Positions 44,772-54,556 are shown, counted from the first letter of the stretch. The stretch is DNA of 64,000 bases from Rhizobium sp. FKY42 (GCF_005222835.1 NZ_STGA01000028.1:194022-258021); one strand, 5' to 3'. Numbers and translations are program-made. The notes: generated by a model from the letters alone, not told the origin.

Positions 44772-45743
44772 ATGGATTCTAAATCTCTCCCGCGTGTTAC
44801 GATCCTCGCCTATGACGGCGTCAACCTCTTTGAGCTGGGGGCCGCGCTCGAAATATTCACCTTGAGCAATGCTTTTCAGCCTTGCTATGAGGTTCTTGTC
44901 TGCGCCGCCCGCGAGGGAGGCAGGATCTCGGCTGGACCGGTAAGCCTTGATGTCGAAGCAGGTCCTTCAGCGCTTCTCAACGCCCATACCGTCATTGTGC
45001 CTGGCTGGCTCGACGTTGATGGTCCGCCGCCTCGTGCGGCCATTCATGCAATCCAGAGTGTCAGCGCCAGGGGAGCAAGGATCGTATCCATCTGCTCAGG
45101 CGTCTTTCTTCTTGCGGAGGCAGGCATCATGGACGGGCGCCGGGCGGCTGTTCACTGGTCGCAGGCACGGCTTCTTGCCCAAAGATTTCCGCGCATACAG
45201 GTGGATTCGAAAGTTCTTTATGTGGATGACGGGGACGTGATGAGTTCAGCCGGACGAGCCGCCGGCCTGGATCTTTGCCTCCACATCATTCGTAAGGACC
45301 AAGGCGGCAGGATCGCCAGAGCTGTGGCGCAGCGAATGGTCATTCCGGCGCATCGCGATGGCGATCAGAGTCAATACATCCCTGCGTCGGCCCAGACGCA
45401 AGTAGACGGCCTTGCCGACCTCTGTGCGTGGATGGGGCGAAATCTGCAGAAAAGGATTTCAGTCAATGACATGGCTGCAAAAGCCCTGATGAGCCGCCGC
45501 ACATTCATTCGCCGCTTCGAGGCGGCAACCGGCACTGCACCAGCGGAATGGCTTATACAACAGAGGCTGGCGCGCGCTCGCGAACTGCTTGAAGAAACCG
45601 TCATGCCCCTGGAACACATCGCGCTGGTTGTCGGCTTCGGGACAATCGATACCTTCCGCCATCACTTCCAGCGACAGTTTCATACGTCTCCGGCAGCCTA
45701 TCGGCGGCGCTTTTGCTCCGACTCGGGTAGCTCAGGTGCCTGA
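44772..45743 (+). CDS. GlxA-family AraC-type transcriptional regulator
   Basis: A 323-residue regulator with an N-terminal DJ-1/PfpI-like class I amidotransferase fold (residues about 8-185; 'IVSICSGVFLLAEAGIMDGRRAAVHW' holds the nucleophile-elbow Cys) and a C-terminal AraC HTH pair ('MSRRTFIRRFEAATGTAPAEWLIQQRL' and 'LVVGFGTIDTFRHHFQRQF'). Such regulators usually sense amines or amino-acid-like molecules; the enzyme activity is normally lost. It is divergent from the YqcI/YcgG and methyltransferase operon, with a 164-base intergenic region that likely contains its binding site. ATG 44772 follows AAGGATAGTGAGT; a GTG one codon earlier is possible. Confidence 0.9.
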   Translation: MDSKSLPRVTILAYDGVNLFELGAALEIFTLSNAFQPCYEVLVCAAREGGRISAGPVSLDVEAGPSALLNAHTVIVPGWLDVDGPPPRAAIHAIQSVSARGARIVSICSGVFLLAEAGIMDGRRAAVHWSQARLLAQRFPRIQVDSKVLYVDDGDVMSSAGRAAGLDLCLHIIRKDQGGRIARAVAQRMVIPAHRDGDQSQYIPASAQTQVDGLADLCAWMGRNLQKRISVNDMAAKALMSRRTFIRRFEAATGTAPAEWLIQQRLARARELLEETVMPLEHIALVVGFGTIDTFRHHFQRQFHTSPAAYRRRFCSDSGSSGA

Positions 45744-45782
45744 GCTCTTCCGATCAATAGGTCAAGATGTCCCAGAAAAACG

Positions 45783-45808
45783 AAAAAAGCCCACGACTGC
45801 GGGCTTTT
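45783..45808 (-). terminator. terminator after tRNA-Pro (bidirectional)
   Basis: An AAAGCCC/GGGCTTT stem with T-runs on both sides, directly downstream of the tRNA-Pro on the minus strand and about 40 bases downstream of the GlxA-type gene on the plus strand. Confidence 0.8.
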
Positions 45809-45812
45809 CGAC

Positions 45813-45889
45813 TGGTCGGAGTGGAGTGATTCGAACACTCGACCCCCACGTCCCGAACGTGGTGCGCTACCAGACTGCGCTACACTCCG
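45813..45889 (-). tRNA. tRNA-Pro (anticodon CGG)
   Basis: A 77-base tRNA including encoded CCA, read on the minus strand. It has an acceptor stem CGGAGTG paired with CACTCCG, a D-arm (GCGCAGTCTGGTAGCGC), an anticodon stem CCACG/CGTGG around loop TTCGGGA (anticodon CGG), and a T-arm with GTTCGAATC. It reads CCG proline codons. A terminator follows at once. Confidence 0.97.
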
Positions 45890-46045
45890 TGACCAGTGGC
45901 GCTCCTATAACCGAGGCCTACGGCTTTCACAAGCACTTGGCACGATTTTTTTAAGTCACCCGCAGTGGGGAGAAGTACTTTTCAGGAACCAATCCCGCCT
46001 TATTTCATTCTCTGGTTTCGCACTCTTTCAGGCGGCTCACATTGT

Positions 46046-47182
46046 ATGAACAGCGAAGAGAATTCAAAGCAGAACGCAAGGGAAGCCGGCGACCGTCTTC
46101 TTGCGGAACATGTATCGGAAGATCCGTTTGCTGCGGCTTTCAAGGCAACGCGCATGCCGATGCTGATTACCGATCCGCGGCAACCCGATAACCCGATCAT
46201 CTTTTCGAACAAGGCATTTTCACAGCTTACCGGCTATTCCCAGGATGAGCTGGTCGGTCGTAACTGTCGGCTTTTGCAGGGCCCTGAAAGCGACCAAAGA
46301 GCCATCACACAGCTTCGCGAAGCCATCGCCGCCGAGCGAAGCCTTGAGGTTGATATCCTCAATTACCGAAAAGATGGCTCGACCTTCTGGAATGCGCTTT
46401 TCATGAGTCCAGTTCGTAACAGCGAAGGCGAAGTCATCTATTTTTTCGCATCTCAGCTGGATTTCACGCATGTGAAAGACAAGCAGAAGGAACTCGCTGC
46501 GGCTCGCAGTTCCGCGGAGCAGGAGGTCGCGCGCCGCACCAAGGATTTGCGTGATGCCCTGGATGCAAAAACCTTGCTGGTTCACGAAGTCGATCATCGC
46601 GTCAAGAACAACCTGTTAACCATCGCATCCATTCTCAAACTGCAGGCAAGAACCAGTGCGGATACGACTGTTCAGAAGACACTAAGATCGGTTCTGGACC
46701 GTGTCGAAGCTCTCAGCACGGTCCAGAGGAAACTTTTCACGACCGCAGATGTGGAACGCTTCGATGTATCTGATTTCGCTCGAGACCTCATTACCGACAT
46801 GATCGGCGCATTGCGACGTGACGACATCAAGGTTCATTTCGATCTATCACCAGTGCTCGTACCGGCCATAAAGGCATCACCTCTGGCACTCATTATCAAT
46901 GAGCTTGTCGGCGATGCGGTGCGACGAGGATTGAAGGATAGCGGAGGCGCCATCGACATTTGCATCCGACGCCTGAACGGTCACTTCCAGATCCGCGTGA
47001 AGGATACGATGCCACCTGTCGATGTGGAGGTGGATAGCGAAGCCGAAGCCTTCAGTCGCACCATCTTGGAAACCTGTGCGCGACAGGTGAATGCAAAGAT
47101 AGAACGACACCAACACCATCACGACACGATCGTCGATATTCGTCTGCCGGTCGGAAGCGTCGAGGAGAGCAGGAAAGCGTGA
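46046..47182 (+). CDS. LOV-domain HisKA_2-type histidine kinase-like protein
   Basis: A 378-residue cytoplasmic blue-light sensor protein. An N-terminal LOV/PAS domain (about 32-145) carries the photoactive Cys74 in 'GRNCRLLQGPESDQ', with 'NDELVGRNC'-type context and the FMN-binding 'NYRKDGSTFWNALFMSPVRN'. A coiled coil leads to a HisKA_2 dimerisation domain with His184 ('EVDHRVKNNLLTIASIL'). The ATPase region is odd: the N box reads 'NELVGDAVRRG', and I find no 'DNGxG' or glycine-rich G2 motif. The start ATG at 46046 avoids an upstream non-conserved tail. It overlaps the response regulator by four bases. Whether it is an active kinase is uncertain. Confidence 0.85.
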   Translation: MNSEENSKQNAREAGDRLLAEHVSEDPFAAAFKATRMPMLITDPRQPDNPIIFSNKAFSQLTGYSQDELVGRNCRLLQGPESDQRAITQLREAIAAERSLEVDILNYRKDGSTFWNALFMSPVRNSEGEVIYFFASQLDFTHVKDKQKELAAARSSAEQEVARRTKDLRDALDAKTLLVHEVDHRVKNNLLTIASILKLQARTSADTTVQKTLRSVLDRVEALSTVQRKLFTTADVERFDVSDFARDLITDMIGALRRDDIKVHFDLSPVLVPAIKASPLALIINELVGDAVRRGLKDSGGAIDICIRRLNGHFQIRVKDTMPPVDVEVDSEAEAFSRTILETCARQVNAKIERHQHHHDTIVDIRLPVGSVEESRKA

Positions 47183-47631
47183 ATATTCTGATTGTTGAAG
47201 ACGAGGCCTTGCTGGCGCTGGAACTGGAAAGCGAGCTGGAAAATGCCGGACACACGATCGTGGGTGTTGCGATGTCGAGCCAGGAGGCAAAAGCTATCAT
47301 TGACCGAGCGCACCCCGAATTCGCCTTCGTCGACATTCATCTGCTGGATGGTCCAACAGGCATTGATGTTGGCCGCCACCTCGAAAGCAAGGATATTTCC
47401 TACGTCTTCGTCAGCGGCAACCTGAAGCGTATCCCAGAAGATTTTGCCGGAGCGATAGGAGCGATCGAGAAACCCTATACGATGAACGGGCTGGAGAATG
47501 CGCTATCCTTCATTGAAACGTTCGTGCGCGGCGAAAATCGCGGCAATATCCCGCCGAGCCTTGTGCCATCGCCTTGGCTGCGCCAGCGACAGATGACCGA
47601 AAGCAGACAGCAACCCCAATCACAGTCATAG
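47179..47631 (+). CDS. single-domain response regulator paired with the LOV protein
   Basis: A 150-residue receiver domain with Glu7/Asp8, phosphoacceptor Asp52 ('AFVDIHLLDGPTG'), Ser in 'VFVSGNL' and Lys98 in 'AIEKPYTMNGL'. The last 30 residues are a Pro/Gln-rich tail with no output domain. It starts at GTG (47179), overlapping the kinase stop by four bases, so the two form one signalling unit. Such FixJ/CheY-like single-domain receivers follow HWE/HisKA_2 kinases in many rhizobia and may act by phosphotransfer or protein contact; the output is unknown. Confidence 0.85.
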   Translation: MNILIVEDEALLALELESELENAGHTIVGVAMSSQEAKAIIDRAHPEFAFVDIHLLDGPTGIDVGRHLESKDISYVFVSGNLKRIPEDFAGAIGAIEKPYTMNGLENALSFIETFVRGENRGNIPPSLVPSPWLRQRQMTESRQQPQSQS

Positions 47632-47641
47632 TTGCTGCTCG

Positions 47642-48943
47642 TTACCGCCCGACGCCGTGATACTCGAAGCCGTAACGGTGGACTTCGTCGGCCGGATAGA
47701 CATTGCGCAGGTCAACGAGGACAGGCGCCTTCATGATCGGCTTCAACCGGCGCAGGTCCAATGCCCGGAATTCGTCCCATTCAGTAACGAGGACGAGGGC
47801 GTCCGCTCCTGCGGCGATGTCGTAAGGGCTGTCGCCGAGAGTGACGTTTGGCAGTAATTCGCGCGCGGCTTCCATACCCTCGGGGTCGTAGGCATTTACG
47901 AGCGCCCCATTGTCCTGCAACGCCTGAATAATCGAAAGCGAGGGGGCATCCCGCATATCATCCGTATTAGGCTTGAAGGTCAGCCCCAGCACAGCGATCT
48001 TCTTGTCGCGCACGGAGCCTCCGCAGGCTGCGATTACCTTTCGCGCCATCGCCCGCTTGCGGATATCGTTGACGGCCACCGTCGTTTCAATCAGGCGCAC
48101 CGGACTATCATTGTCCTGCGCCGTCTTCACCAGCGCCATCGTATCCTTCGGGAAACAGGAGCCGCCGTAACCGGGACCTGCATGCAGGAACTTGTCGCCG
48201 ATGCGCTTGTCCATTCCAATGCCTTTGGCCACTTTCTGAACATCAGCGCCGACCTTCTCGCAAAGATCCGCCATTTCGTTGATGAAAGTGATCTTCATGG
48301 CAAGAAATGCATTGCCCGCATATTTGATCAGCTCAGACGTCCGCCGATCGCAGAAAAACAGAGGCGCGGAGTTGAGATAGAGCGGACGGTAGACCTCACG
48401 CATCACCTCGCTTGCGCGTTCATCCTCCGAGCCGATGACGATGCGATCGGGTCGCTTGAAATCGGCAATGGCGGCACCCTCGCGTAGGAACTCCGGATTG
48501 GAAACCACCGCGAACTCAGCATCCGGGCGCTCCGAGCGGATGATCCGCTCCACCTCGTCACCGGTTCCAACCGGTACCGTCGATTTCGTCACGACAACCG
48601 TGAAACCGGTCATGGCGTGCGCGATATCCTTCGCTGCGGCGTAAACATAGGAAAGATCGGCATGGCCATCGCCGCGACGCGAGGGCGTGCCGACAGCGAT
48701 GAAGACGACATCCGCTTCGGCGACCGCCGCTTTCAGATCCGTCGTGAACATCAGACGCCCTGCCTTGACATTCGACTTTACCAGTTCGTCCAGTCCAGGC
48801 TCGTAGATGGGAATGGTGCCTGCCTTCAGGGCGGCAACCTTTTCCTCGACATTATCCACGCAGGTCACATGGTGACCGAAATCGGCAAAGCACACACCCG
48901 ATACCAGACCTACATAGCCGGCACCGATCATCGTGATACGCAT
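47642..48943 (-). CDS. UDP-glucose 6-dehydrogenase
   Basis: A 433-residue NAD-dependent enzyme that oxidises UDP-glucose twice to UDP-glucuronate, a precursor of acidic surface polysaccharides. 'MRITMIGAGYVGLVSGVCFADFG' (in two parts) is the NAD-binding motif; 'VVTKSTVPVGTGDEVER' and the active-site 'GYGGSCFPKDTMAL' with the catalytic Cys are present, and 'LGLTFKPNTDDMRDAPSL' marks the C-terminal domain. The start at 48943 is preferred to an in-frame ATG ten codons earlier. It is known as rkpK or ugd in rhizobia. It stands alone here, convergent with the response regulator. Confidence 0.95.
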   Translation of the reverse strand: MRITMIGAGYVGLVSGVCFADFGHHVTCVDNVEEKVAALKAGTIPIYEPGLDELVKSNVKAGRLMFTTDLKAAVAEADVVFIAVGTPSRRGDGHADLSYVYAAAKDIAHAMTGFTVVVTKSTVPVGTGDEVERIIRSERPDAEFAVVSNPEFLREGAAIADFKRPDRIVIGSEDERASEVMREVYRPLYLNSAPLFFCDRRTSELIKYAGNAFLAMKITFINEMADLCEKVGADVQKVAKGIGMDKRIGDKFLHAGPGYGGSCFPKDTMALVKTAQDNDSPVRLIETTVAVNDIRKRAMARKVIAACGGSVRDKKIAVLGLTFKPNTDDMRDAPSLSIIQALQDNGALVNAYDPEGMEAARELLPNVTLGDSPYDIAAGADALVLVTEWDEFRALDLRRLKPIMKAPVLVDLRNVYPADEVHRYGFEYHGVGR

Positions 48944-49033
48944 GAAGAGCTCTCGCTTGACGTTCTCCCGCACGGGAGCATGAAGGGTTCAGAGGCTGGC
49001 ATATAGGCCATGCGTTTAACTTTCAAATGTCAT

Positions 49034-50395
49034 TCAGCTGCCGTTGACGAAAGTCGTGCGGGAAATCCCATGCCGCTGAAGCTTGTCGTAGAATGTCTTT
49101 CGGGGAATTCCCAAGGCCTCGATCGTACGCTTGACGTCCCCCTCATTTGCCTGAAGCGCCTCCCGTATCAGTTCCCCCTCGATTTTTGCCATACGCTCCG
49201 GCAGCGTTCCGGAGCCAACTGTGACGTCGACCTCCGGTCCCGACGGATCAACTGCGATTGTCTCCAGGCCCAGAACGAATCGTTCAGCGAAATGGTTGAG
49301 CTCTCGCACATTGCCCGGCCATGCGTGGTCCTGCAGATGGCGATTGAGAGACATCGTCAGCGGTGGCAAGTCGCGATTAAAGCGCTTGGCCGCGCGCTGG
49401 CAGAAAAAGCGGAAAAGCAGCGGCACGTCTTCCCGCCTCTCACGCAAGGGAGGAATCAACAGGCTGACCACATTCAGTCGATAATAGAGATCCTCACGGA
49501 AATCCCGTCGTTCCAGCGGGTTGCCAAGATCAACCTTGGCGGCAGCAACGACACGCAGGTCGACTGGCCTCACCTCGTTTGTACCCAGGGGCGTAACTTC
49601 TCGCATCTCCAAAACCCGCAGCATCTGGACCTGGGAGGCTGGCGGCATGCTTTCGATCTCATCAAGAAAAAGGGTGCCGCCACTGGAATGCTCAATGCGA
49701 CCGACCCGCCGCTTCTGGGCTCCAGTAAAGGCGCCTGTCTCATGCCCGAACAATTCGCTCTCCAGAATCTGCTCGGGCAATGCCCCACAATTCAAGGCGA
49801 CGAAATTGCCCTTTGAACGGCTACTCCATCGGTGCAGAAGGCTCGCCACGACCTCCTTTCCGGTGCCGGTTTCGCCCGTCAGGAGGACGTCCACATTTGT
49901 GTCGGCAATCTGGCGGATGGTGTTGCGCAGCCGCTGCATGACCGGGGTCTGGCCGAGCAGGGTTACATCGCCCTGTCCTTCATCCTGCACCGCCTCGCGC
50001 AGACGGCGGTTCTCAAGCACGAGCTTGCGCTTTTCAGCAGCACGCCTGACGCACTGGACCAGACGATCGGCGGCAAAGGGCTTGGTCATGAAATCATAGA
50101 CGCCGGCTTGAATGGCGGCCACAGCCATGGGAATATCGCCATGCCCGGTCATGAGGATGACAGGTACATCGGGGTCAATGGATCGAATACGATCGAAAAA
50201 CTCCAGCCCGTCCATAGCAGGCATTCGAATATCTGAGACGACGACACCGGAATAGTCGCAATCGAGACTGCTCAATGCTTCAAGCGCAGAAGTCCGGCTC
50301 GTGACGGTGAAACCAGCGAGATCAAGAGTCTGTGCAGTTGCTTTCAACAGATCCCGGTCATCGTCGACCAGGAGAACAGGTGTTGCATCGCTCAT
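49034..50395 (-). CDS. dctD: C4-dicarboxylate response regulator DctD
   Basis: A 453-residue sigma-54 activator. An N-terminal receiver domain has Asp55 ('[14 protein letters not shown]') and Lys in 'DFMTKPF'; the AAA+ domain has Walker A '[15 protein letters not shown]', the sigma-54-contact motif 'GAFTGAQK' and Walker B 'LFLDEIESM'; a Fis-type HTH ends the protein ('[20 protein letters not shown]'). It overlaps the dctB stop by four bases. Its targets are probably the two matching sites between dctB and dctA. Once phosphorylated by DctB, it activates dctA from the sigma-54 promoter. Confidence 0.95.
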   Translation of the reverse strand: MSDATPVLLVDDDRDLLKATAQTLDLAGFTVTSRTSALEALSSLDCDYSGVVVSDIRMPAMDGLEFFDRIRSIDPDVPVILMTGHGDIPMAVAAIQAGVYDFMTKPFAADRLVQCVRRAAEKRKLVLENRRLREAVQDEGQGDVTLLGQTPVMQRLRNTIRQIADTNVDVLLTGETGTGKEVVASLLHRWSSRSKGNFVALNCGALPEQILESELFGHETGAFTGAQKRRVGRIEHSSGGTLFLDEIESMPPASQVQMLRVLEMREVTPLGTNEVRPVDLRVVAAAKVDLGNPLERRDFREDLYYRLNVVSLLIPPLRERREDVPLLFRFFCQRAAKRFNRDLPPLTMSLNRHLQDHAWPGNVRELNHFAERFVLGLETIAVDPSGPEVDVTVGSGTLPERMAKIEGELIREALQANEGDVKRTIEALGIPRKTFYDKLQRHGISRTTFVNGS

Positions 50396-52248
50396 CTGTC
50401 AGCCCGCTTCAAATCAATGAGGAAGATTGTGCCCTGCGACGAGGTCTCCACCGATAGCTTGCCGCCATAATCCGTCACGATGTCCTTGGCGATGACGAGA
50501 CCGAGACCAAGCCCTTTTTCCTTGGAGCTGTTGAAGGGCGAGAACAACTGTTCCTGGATCTCTGGGGCAATCCCGCCTCCATTATCCTCAATCCTGATAT
50601 AGATCCTGTCATTACAAGAGGTAGCATGAACAAGCACCGTAGCGTCAGCGACAGGCTCGACTGCCTCCAGCGCGTTCTGGATCAGGTTGATCAGCACCTG
50701 CTCCAACCGAAGACGGTTGCCGATCGCATAGAGATCCTGGTCTTCCGCCCGAATCTCGACCCGCTCGAGGCGTCCTGAGAAACGGCTCTTCAACAGAACC
50801 AGTGCGCCCGCTATCGCTTCGCGTATATCCACGGGCTCGGCAGCAGATCGACCGCGCCGCGCAAGGGCCTTCAGATCTTCGGTAATGGATCCGATCCGTT
50901 CAGTCAGTCCGGCGATCTCCAGAAGGTTGCCACGCGCTGCGTCCTCTCGCTTACGGTCTAGATAGGTCATGGCATTATCAGCATAGGCGCGAATTGTCGC
51001 GACTGGCTGGTTGATTTCATGGGCGACACCGGCCGCCACCTGCCCCAAAATAGCCAACCGGTTTGCTTGAACCAGTTCCTCCTGGACACCCTGCAACCGG
51101 CTTTCGGTGGCCCTATGATCGGCAATTTCCGCTTCAAGCCGGTCTCTCGCCCGGCTCAGATCCGTCGTTCGCTCAAGAACCCGCCGTTCCAGTTCGATCC
51201 GGGCCGCATGCTCGGTCGCCATTCGACGAAGAGATGCCTGTCTACGCCAGATCAGAAGTGCTGCGAGGCCAAGGAGAGGCAGAAGGATGGCCATGGACAA
51301 GAGTTGCGCCTGCCCCACACCATTGTCGAGTTGCGGCTGGACGGGCAGCAGATATCTGAGAGACCAAGGCGTGGAGGGAACGGGGAGAGTCATTTCGACA
51401 AAGCCGGCAACCGACGTACCCGGGAGCAGGGCATCAATTGTAGCGGCATCCTCGGAGAGCTGTCGTTCTTGTGTGATCGGCAAGGGCAGAAGCGGTGCAT
51501 CTCCAAATTGCAGGCTACTTCTGATTTCGGCCTGTATCGGTGGAGGCAAAGGCGCCTCGACCATGAAACGCCAGGACTCGATGCTGGTAATCAGCACGAC
51601 GCCATGAGAATCCGTGACGTAGGTCGGGCGTTGCGCATCGCGCCAGTCTCGTTCCAACTGGTCGAACTCAGCCTTTGCGACCACGACACCGATTGGATTG
51701 TCCGGCGGACCCACCCGTTGCGAGATGTAAAGACCCGGCCGCAGGCTGATGCTGCCAAGCGCAAAGTGTTCCGCCTGCCCCTCCGCCATTGCACGAGAAA
51801 AATACTGGCGAAAACTATAGTCGACACCCACGAAACTTGACGGGTCGCGCCAGTTGCTGGAAGCAATGGCAATACCGCGGCGGTCGATCACGTAGATGAC
51901 GGACGCATTTGTCACTTCCACGAGATCCTGGAGCTTGTGGTTCAAGGCATCAAGATGCTCCTGCGTCGGGGCGGTGAGCGTGTCTGCAACATCCCGGTCA
52001 CGGGCCAGAACCAGCGGCAAAGCGCGCGGCCGTTCAAGCACTGCTTTGAGAAATGCAACCTTGAGGCCCGCATCGATACGACCCTGCTGTTCAAGATCCT
52101 GCATTGCCGCATCAATGGCGATGCTACGAACCGTCATCAGGGTGGCGGTGATGAGCAGGACAGCCACTACGGCGAAAATCAGCCATGGGCGGCGCGTCTG
52201 ATGCACCGACGGCATTTCCCGTGAAGGATGAAACTCGCTGGAATCCAT
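50392..52248 (-). CDS. dctB: C4-dicarboxylate sensor kinase DctB
   Basis: A 618-residue membrane sensor kinase. Two helices (about 20-45 and 300-325) enclose a large periplasmic tandem-PAS/dCACHE domain (with '[38 protein letters not shown]' in several parts), followed by a coiled coil, the H box '[19 protein letters not shown]', the N box '[13 protein letters not shown]' and G boxes 'DNGGGIAPE' and '[13 protein letters not shown]'. The ATG at 52248 immediately abuts DctD site 1 (52249-52267). Periplasmic succinate, malate or fumarate would be the ligand. It is divergent from dctA. Confidence 0.93.
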   Translation of the reverse strand: MDSSEFHPSREMPSVHQTRRPWLIFAVVAVLLITATLMTVRSIAIDAAMQDLEQQGRIDAGLKVAFLKAVLERPRALPLVLARDRDVADTLTAPTQEHLDALNHKLQDLVEVTNASVIYVIDRRGIAIASSNWRDPSSFVGVDYSFRQYFSRAMAEGQAEHFALGSISLRPGLYISQRVGPPDNPIGVVVAKAEFDQLERDWRDAQRPTYVTDSHGVVLITSIESWRFMVEAPLPPPIQAEIRSSLQFGDAPLLPLPITQERQLSEDAATIDALLPGTSVAGFVEMTLPVPSTPWSLRYLLPVQPQLDNGVGQAQLLSMAILLPLLGLAALLIWRRQASLRRMATEHAARIELERRVLERTTDLSRARDRLEAEIADHRATESRLQGVQEELVQANRLAILGQVAAGVAHEINQPVATIRAYADNAMTYLDRKREDAARGNLLEIAGLTERIGSITEDLKALARRGRSAAEPVDIREAIAGALVLLKSRFSGRLERVEIRAEDQDLYAIGNRLRLEQVLINLIQNALEAVEPVADATVLVHATSCNDRIYIRIEDNGGGIAPEIQEQLFSPFNSSKEKGLGLGLVIAKDIVTDYGGKLSVETSSQGTIFLIDLKRADR

Positions 52249-52310
52249 GTGCGGAAAATCACACAAACTACCTTATCACGCAATCCGAGCCATGCGGAAA
52301 ATCGCACAAA
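52249..52310. promoter_or_regulatory. two probable DctD-binding sites
   Basis: GTGCGGAAAATCACACAAA (52249-52267) and TGCGGAAAATCGCACAAA (52293-52310) form tandem near-copies, each an imperfect palindrome, 43 bases apart. They lie about 72-130 bases upstream of the -24 element of dctA, matching the spaced tandem DctD sites described for rhizobial dctA. Site 1 directly abuts the dctB start, so DctD binding may also affect dctB. An AT-rich stretch with AATCAA at 52352-52357 between the sites and the promoter could bind IHF. Confidence 0.85.
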
Positions 52311-52380
52311 TGTGGCTTACCTTCTCCTGAGCCTATTATTTTAGAAAGTAAAATCAATATTATAGCAGAGAAATTCCATC

Positions 52381-52396
52381 TGGCACGCCCATTGCA
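52381..52396 (+). promoter_or_regulatory. sigma-54 promoter of dctA
   Basis: TGGCACGCCCATTGCA is a consensus -24/-12 element (TGGCAC-N5-TTGCA) located about 68 bases before the dctA start. It would be served by RpoN and activated by DctD from the upstream sites. Confidence 0.95.
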
Positions 52397-52463
52397 ACAC
52401 TGGCCTCATCATCAAATGTCGCCTCGGGAGAACCATTGGGTAGGGGCGCGAAGGAGGATCAAC

Positions 52464-53792
52464 ATGGAATTGAATCTCGATGCTGCCGCCCCGCGCGGCA
52501 AGGTGCCGCTTTATCGGCAGCTATATGTTCAGGTACTGGTTGCCATTACCGCAGGTATCATCCTCGGCCATTACTATCCGGATATCGGCGCTTCGCTGAA
52601 GCCACTGGGCGATGCCTTCATTCGTCTGGTGAAGATGATCATCGCACCGGTCATTTTCCTGACGGTTGCGACCGGAATTGCCGGAATGACCGACCTCAAG
52701 AAGGTGGGCCGCGTTGCCGGAAAGGCAATGATCTACTTCCTGACCTTTTCGACGCTTGCGCTTGCTGTCGGCATGCTGGTTGCAAATGTCGTACAGCCGG
52801 GCTCAGGAATGCATATCGATCCGGCCTCCCTGGATGCCAAGGCTGTTGCCACTTATGCAACCAAAGCCCATGAGACCACGATCACCGGCTTCCTGATGAA
52901 TATCATCCCGGAAACGATCGTCGGCGCGTTTGCGCAGGGCGATATCCTGCAGGTGCTGTTCTTCTCGGTGCTGTTTGGTATTTCGCTGGCAATGGTTGGT
53001 GACAAGGCCAAGCCTGTGACCGACTTCCTGCATGCAGTCACAGCTCCGATCTTCAAGCTGGTGGCAATCCTCATGAAGGCTGCCCCCATTGGGGCCTTTG
53101 GCGCCATGGCCTTCACGATCGGCAAATACGGCATCGGCTCCGTTGCCAACCTCGCTTTCCTGATCGGCACCTTCTACCTGACCTCGCTTCTATTCGTCGT
53201 CGTGGTGCTGGGTGCTGTTGCCCGTTACAACGGTTTTTCGATCTTTGCGCTTATTCGCTATATCAAGGAAGAGTTGCTGCTGGTTTTAGGAACATCTTCC
53301 TCGGAAGCCGCACTGCCGGGCCTGATGCAGAAGATGGAACGTGCAGGCTGCAAGCGTTCGGTTGTCGGCCTCGTCATTCCGACGGGTTACTCGTTCAACC
53401 TCGACGGTACCAATATCTACATGACCCTTGCGGCGCTCTTCATCGCACAGGCCACCGATATCCAGCTGTCATTCGCGGATCAGATCCTACTGCTGCTCGT
53501 TGCCATGTTGAGCTCGAAGGGTGCGGCTGGCATCACGGGCGCAGGCTTCATCACACTGGCCGCCACGCTTTCCGTGGTTCCTTCGGTTCCCGTGGCCGGT
53601 ATGGCGCTGATCCTTGGCATTGACCGCTTCATGTCGGAATGCCGCGCCCTGACCAACTTCGTGGGCAATGCCGTTGCCACCATCGTTGTTGCACGCTGGG
53701 AAAATGAACTCGATCAGGCCAAGCTTCAGGAGGCGCTGGCCGGACAGGCCCCAGAGCCGGTTACCAGTGGCACCTTGCAGGCTGCGGAATAA
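52464..53792 (+). CDS. dctA: C4-dicarboxylate transporter DctA
   Basis: A 442-residue inner-membrane symporter of the DAACS family that imports succinate, fumarate and malate with cations. The family features are present: '[19 protein letters not shown]', the hairpin '[21 protein letters not shown]' (substrate site), '[19 protein letters not shown]' and '[18 protein letters not shown]'. The start ATG at 52464 follows AAGGAGG. Divergent from dctB and driven by the sigma-54 promoter. It supplies carbon to bacteroids in rhizobia, but no symbiosis genes are in this window. Confidence 0.97.
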   Translation: MELNLDAAAPRGKVPLYRQLYVQVLVAITAGIILGHYYPDIGASLKPLGDAFIRLVKMIIAPVIFLTVATGIAGMTDLKKVGRVAGKAMIYFLTFSTLALAVGMLVANVVQPGSGMHIDPASLDAKAVATYATKAHETTITGFLMNIIPETIVGAFAQGDILQVLFFSVLFGISLAMVGDKAKPVTDFLHAVTAPIFKLVAILMKAAPIGAFGAMAFTIGKYGIGSVANLAFLIGTFYLTSLLFVVVVLGAVARYNGFSIFALIRYIKEELLLVLGTSSSEAALPGLMQKMERAGCKRSVVGLVIPTGYSFNLDGTNIYMTLAALFIAQATDIQLSFADQILLLLVAMLSSKGAAGITGAGFITLAATLSVVPSVPVAGMALILGIDRFMSECRALTNFVGNAVATIVVARWENELDQAKLQEALAGQAPEPVTSGTLQAAE

Positions 53793-53837
53793 TTCCTCCC
53801 AAGGAAAAGGGCTCTTGTGAAAGAGCCCCCATGACGA

Positions 53838-53867
53838 GCCCGCTGGTTCATCCCGGCGGGCTTTTTC
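53838..53867 (+). terminator. terminator of dctA
   Basis: A 10-bp GC-rich stem AGCCCGCTGG/CCGGCGGGCT followed by TTTTT, preceded by a second GGGCTCTT/AAGAGCCC hairpin at about 53807-53830. Both follow the dctA stop. Confidence 0.88.
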
Positions 53868-53880
53868 ACGTCCGATCGGA

Positions 53881-54486
53881 TCACGGACCGTTCACAAAAG
53901 CCAATATCAACTGATGAACGGCGCCACCGTCGCTCAGCTCGATCCGATCAAACTCTGCATTCTTGGCACGCTCCGCCTTGGAAAGCTCGCCAAGACGTTT
54001 GGTCAGAACCTCACGGATACGTTTACATTCTGGATCATTTTCAACCCGCAAACCGAGGCTGAAATCCTGTATCTGCTGCACGAGCTCCTTGGTAAAGCCA
54101 CCATGGACACGCTCGTGTTTCTCAACGCCTGCGATGAAACGAGCCCAGTTCTGCGCAACATCGGGCGGCAGCGGATTGGCGGGCTTCGGCATGGTATAGG
54201 TGATGACCAGCTTCGGTATCGCCACAGTAATGGCGCAGGCCGTGCCTTGAACCTCGTATTTGCGCGTCCAGGTCAGCTTGAAACTGGTATGAGCGATGGC
54301 CTGCACACCGGCCTGCGGGCCTTTTTCGCCGATAGATCGATAGAGATCAATGCCCGTCTTGCCGGAAATGGCATAGGTCTTGATCTGCTCGACCGCCTGC
54401 CAGTCCGCAGCCGTGGCCTGTGCGCCAAGCGCTGTCAAAGCACTGATGGAAAAGCCAATGAAAAGCGTCGCTGTCTGAAGTCGCAC
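53881..54486 (-). CDS. secreted DUF922-family protein (putative metallopeptidase)
   Basis: A 201-residue protein with a signal peptide (cleaved near 'ALGAQATAA', residue about 26). The DUF922 segment has 'AIPKLVITYTMPK', 'WARFIAGVEKHERVHGGFTKELVQ' (read in two parts) and two Cys that may form a disulfide (TACAI and PECKR). The His-Glu-x-x-His motif (HERVH) looks like a zinc-peptidase core, which is why this family is often called a predicted Zn-dependent protease. No activity is known to me. It converges with dctA and lies 70 bases downstream of the putA stop region, on the opposite side from it. Confidence 0.8.
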   Translation of the reverse strand: MRLQTATLFIGFSISALTALGAQATAADWQAVEQIKTYAISGKTGIDLYRSIGEKGPQAGVQAIAHTSFKLTWTRKYEVQGTACAITVAIPKLVITYTMPKPANPLPPDVAQNWARFIAGVEKHERVHGGFTKELVQQIQDFSLGLRVENDPECKRIREVLTKRLGELSKAERAKNAEFDRIELSDGGAVHQLILAFVNGP

Positions 54487-54556
54487 TGTCTGTCTCGCGC
54501 CGAGATTAACCCGGCGCGACTATTGCTGCCTAAGGAGAAACAAGGCAAGCCCTGCC

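Noticed and set aside
45589-45954. Plus-strand open frame of 121 codons running over tRNA-Pro
   Set aside because: It is an out-of-frame reading of the GlxA gene end that continues through the tRNA; not a gene.
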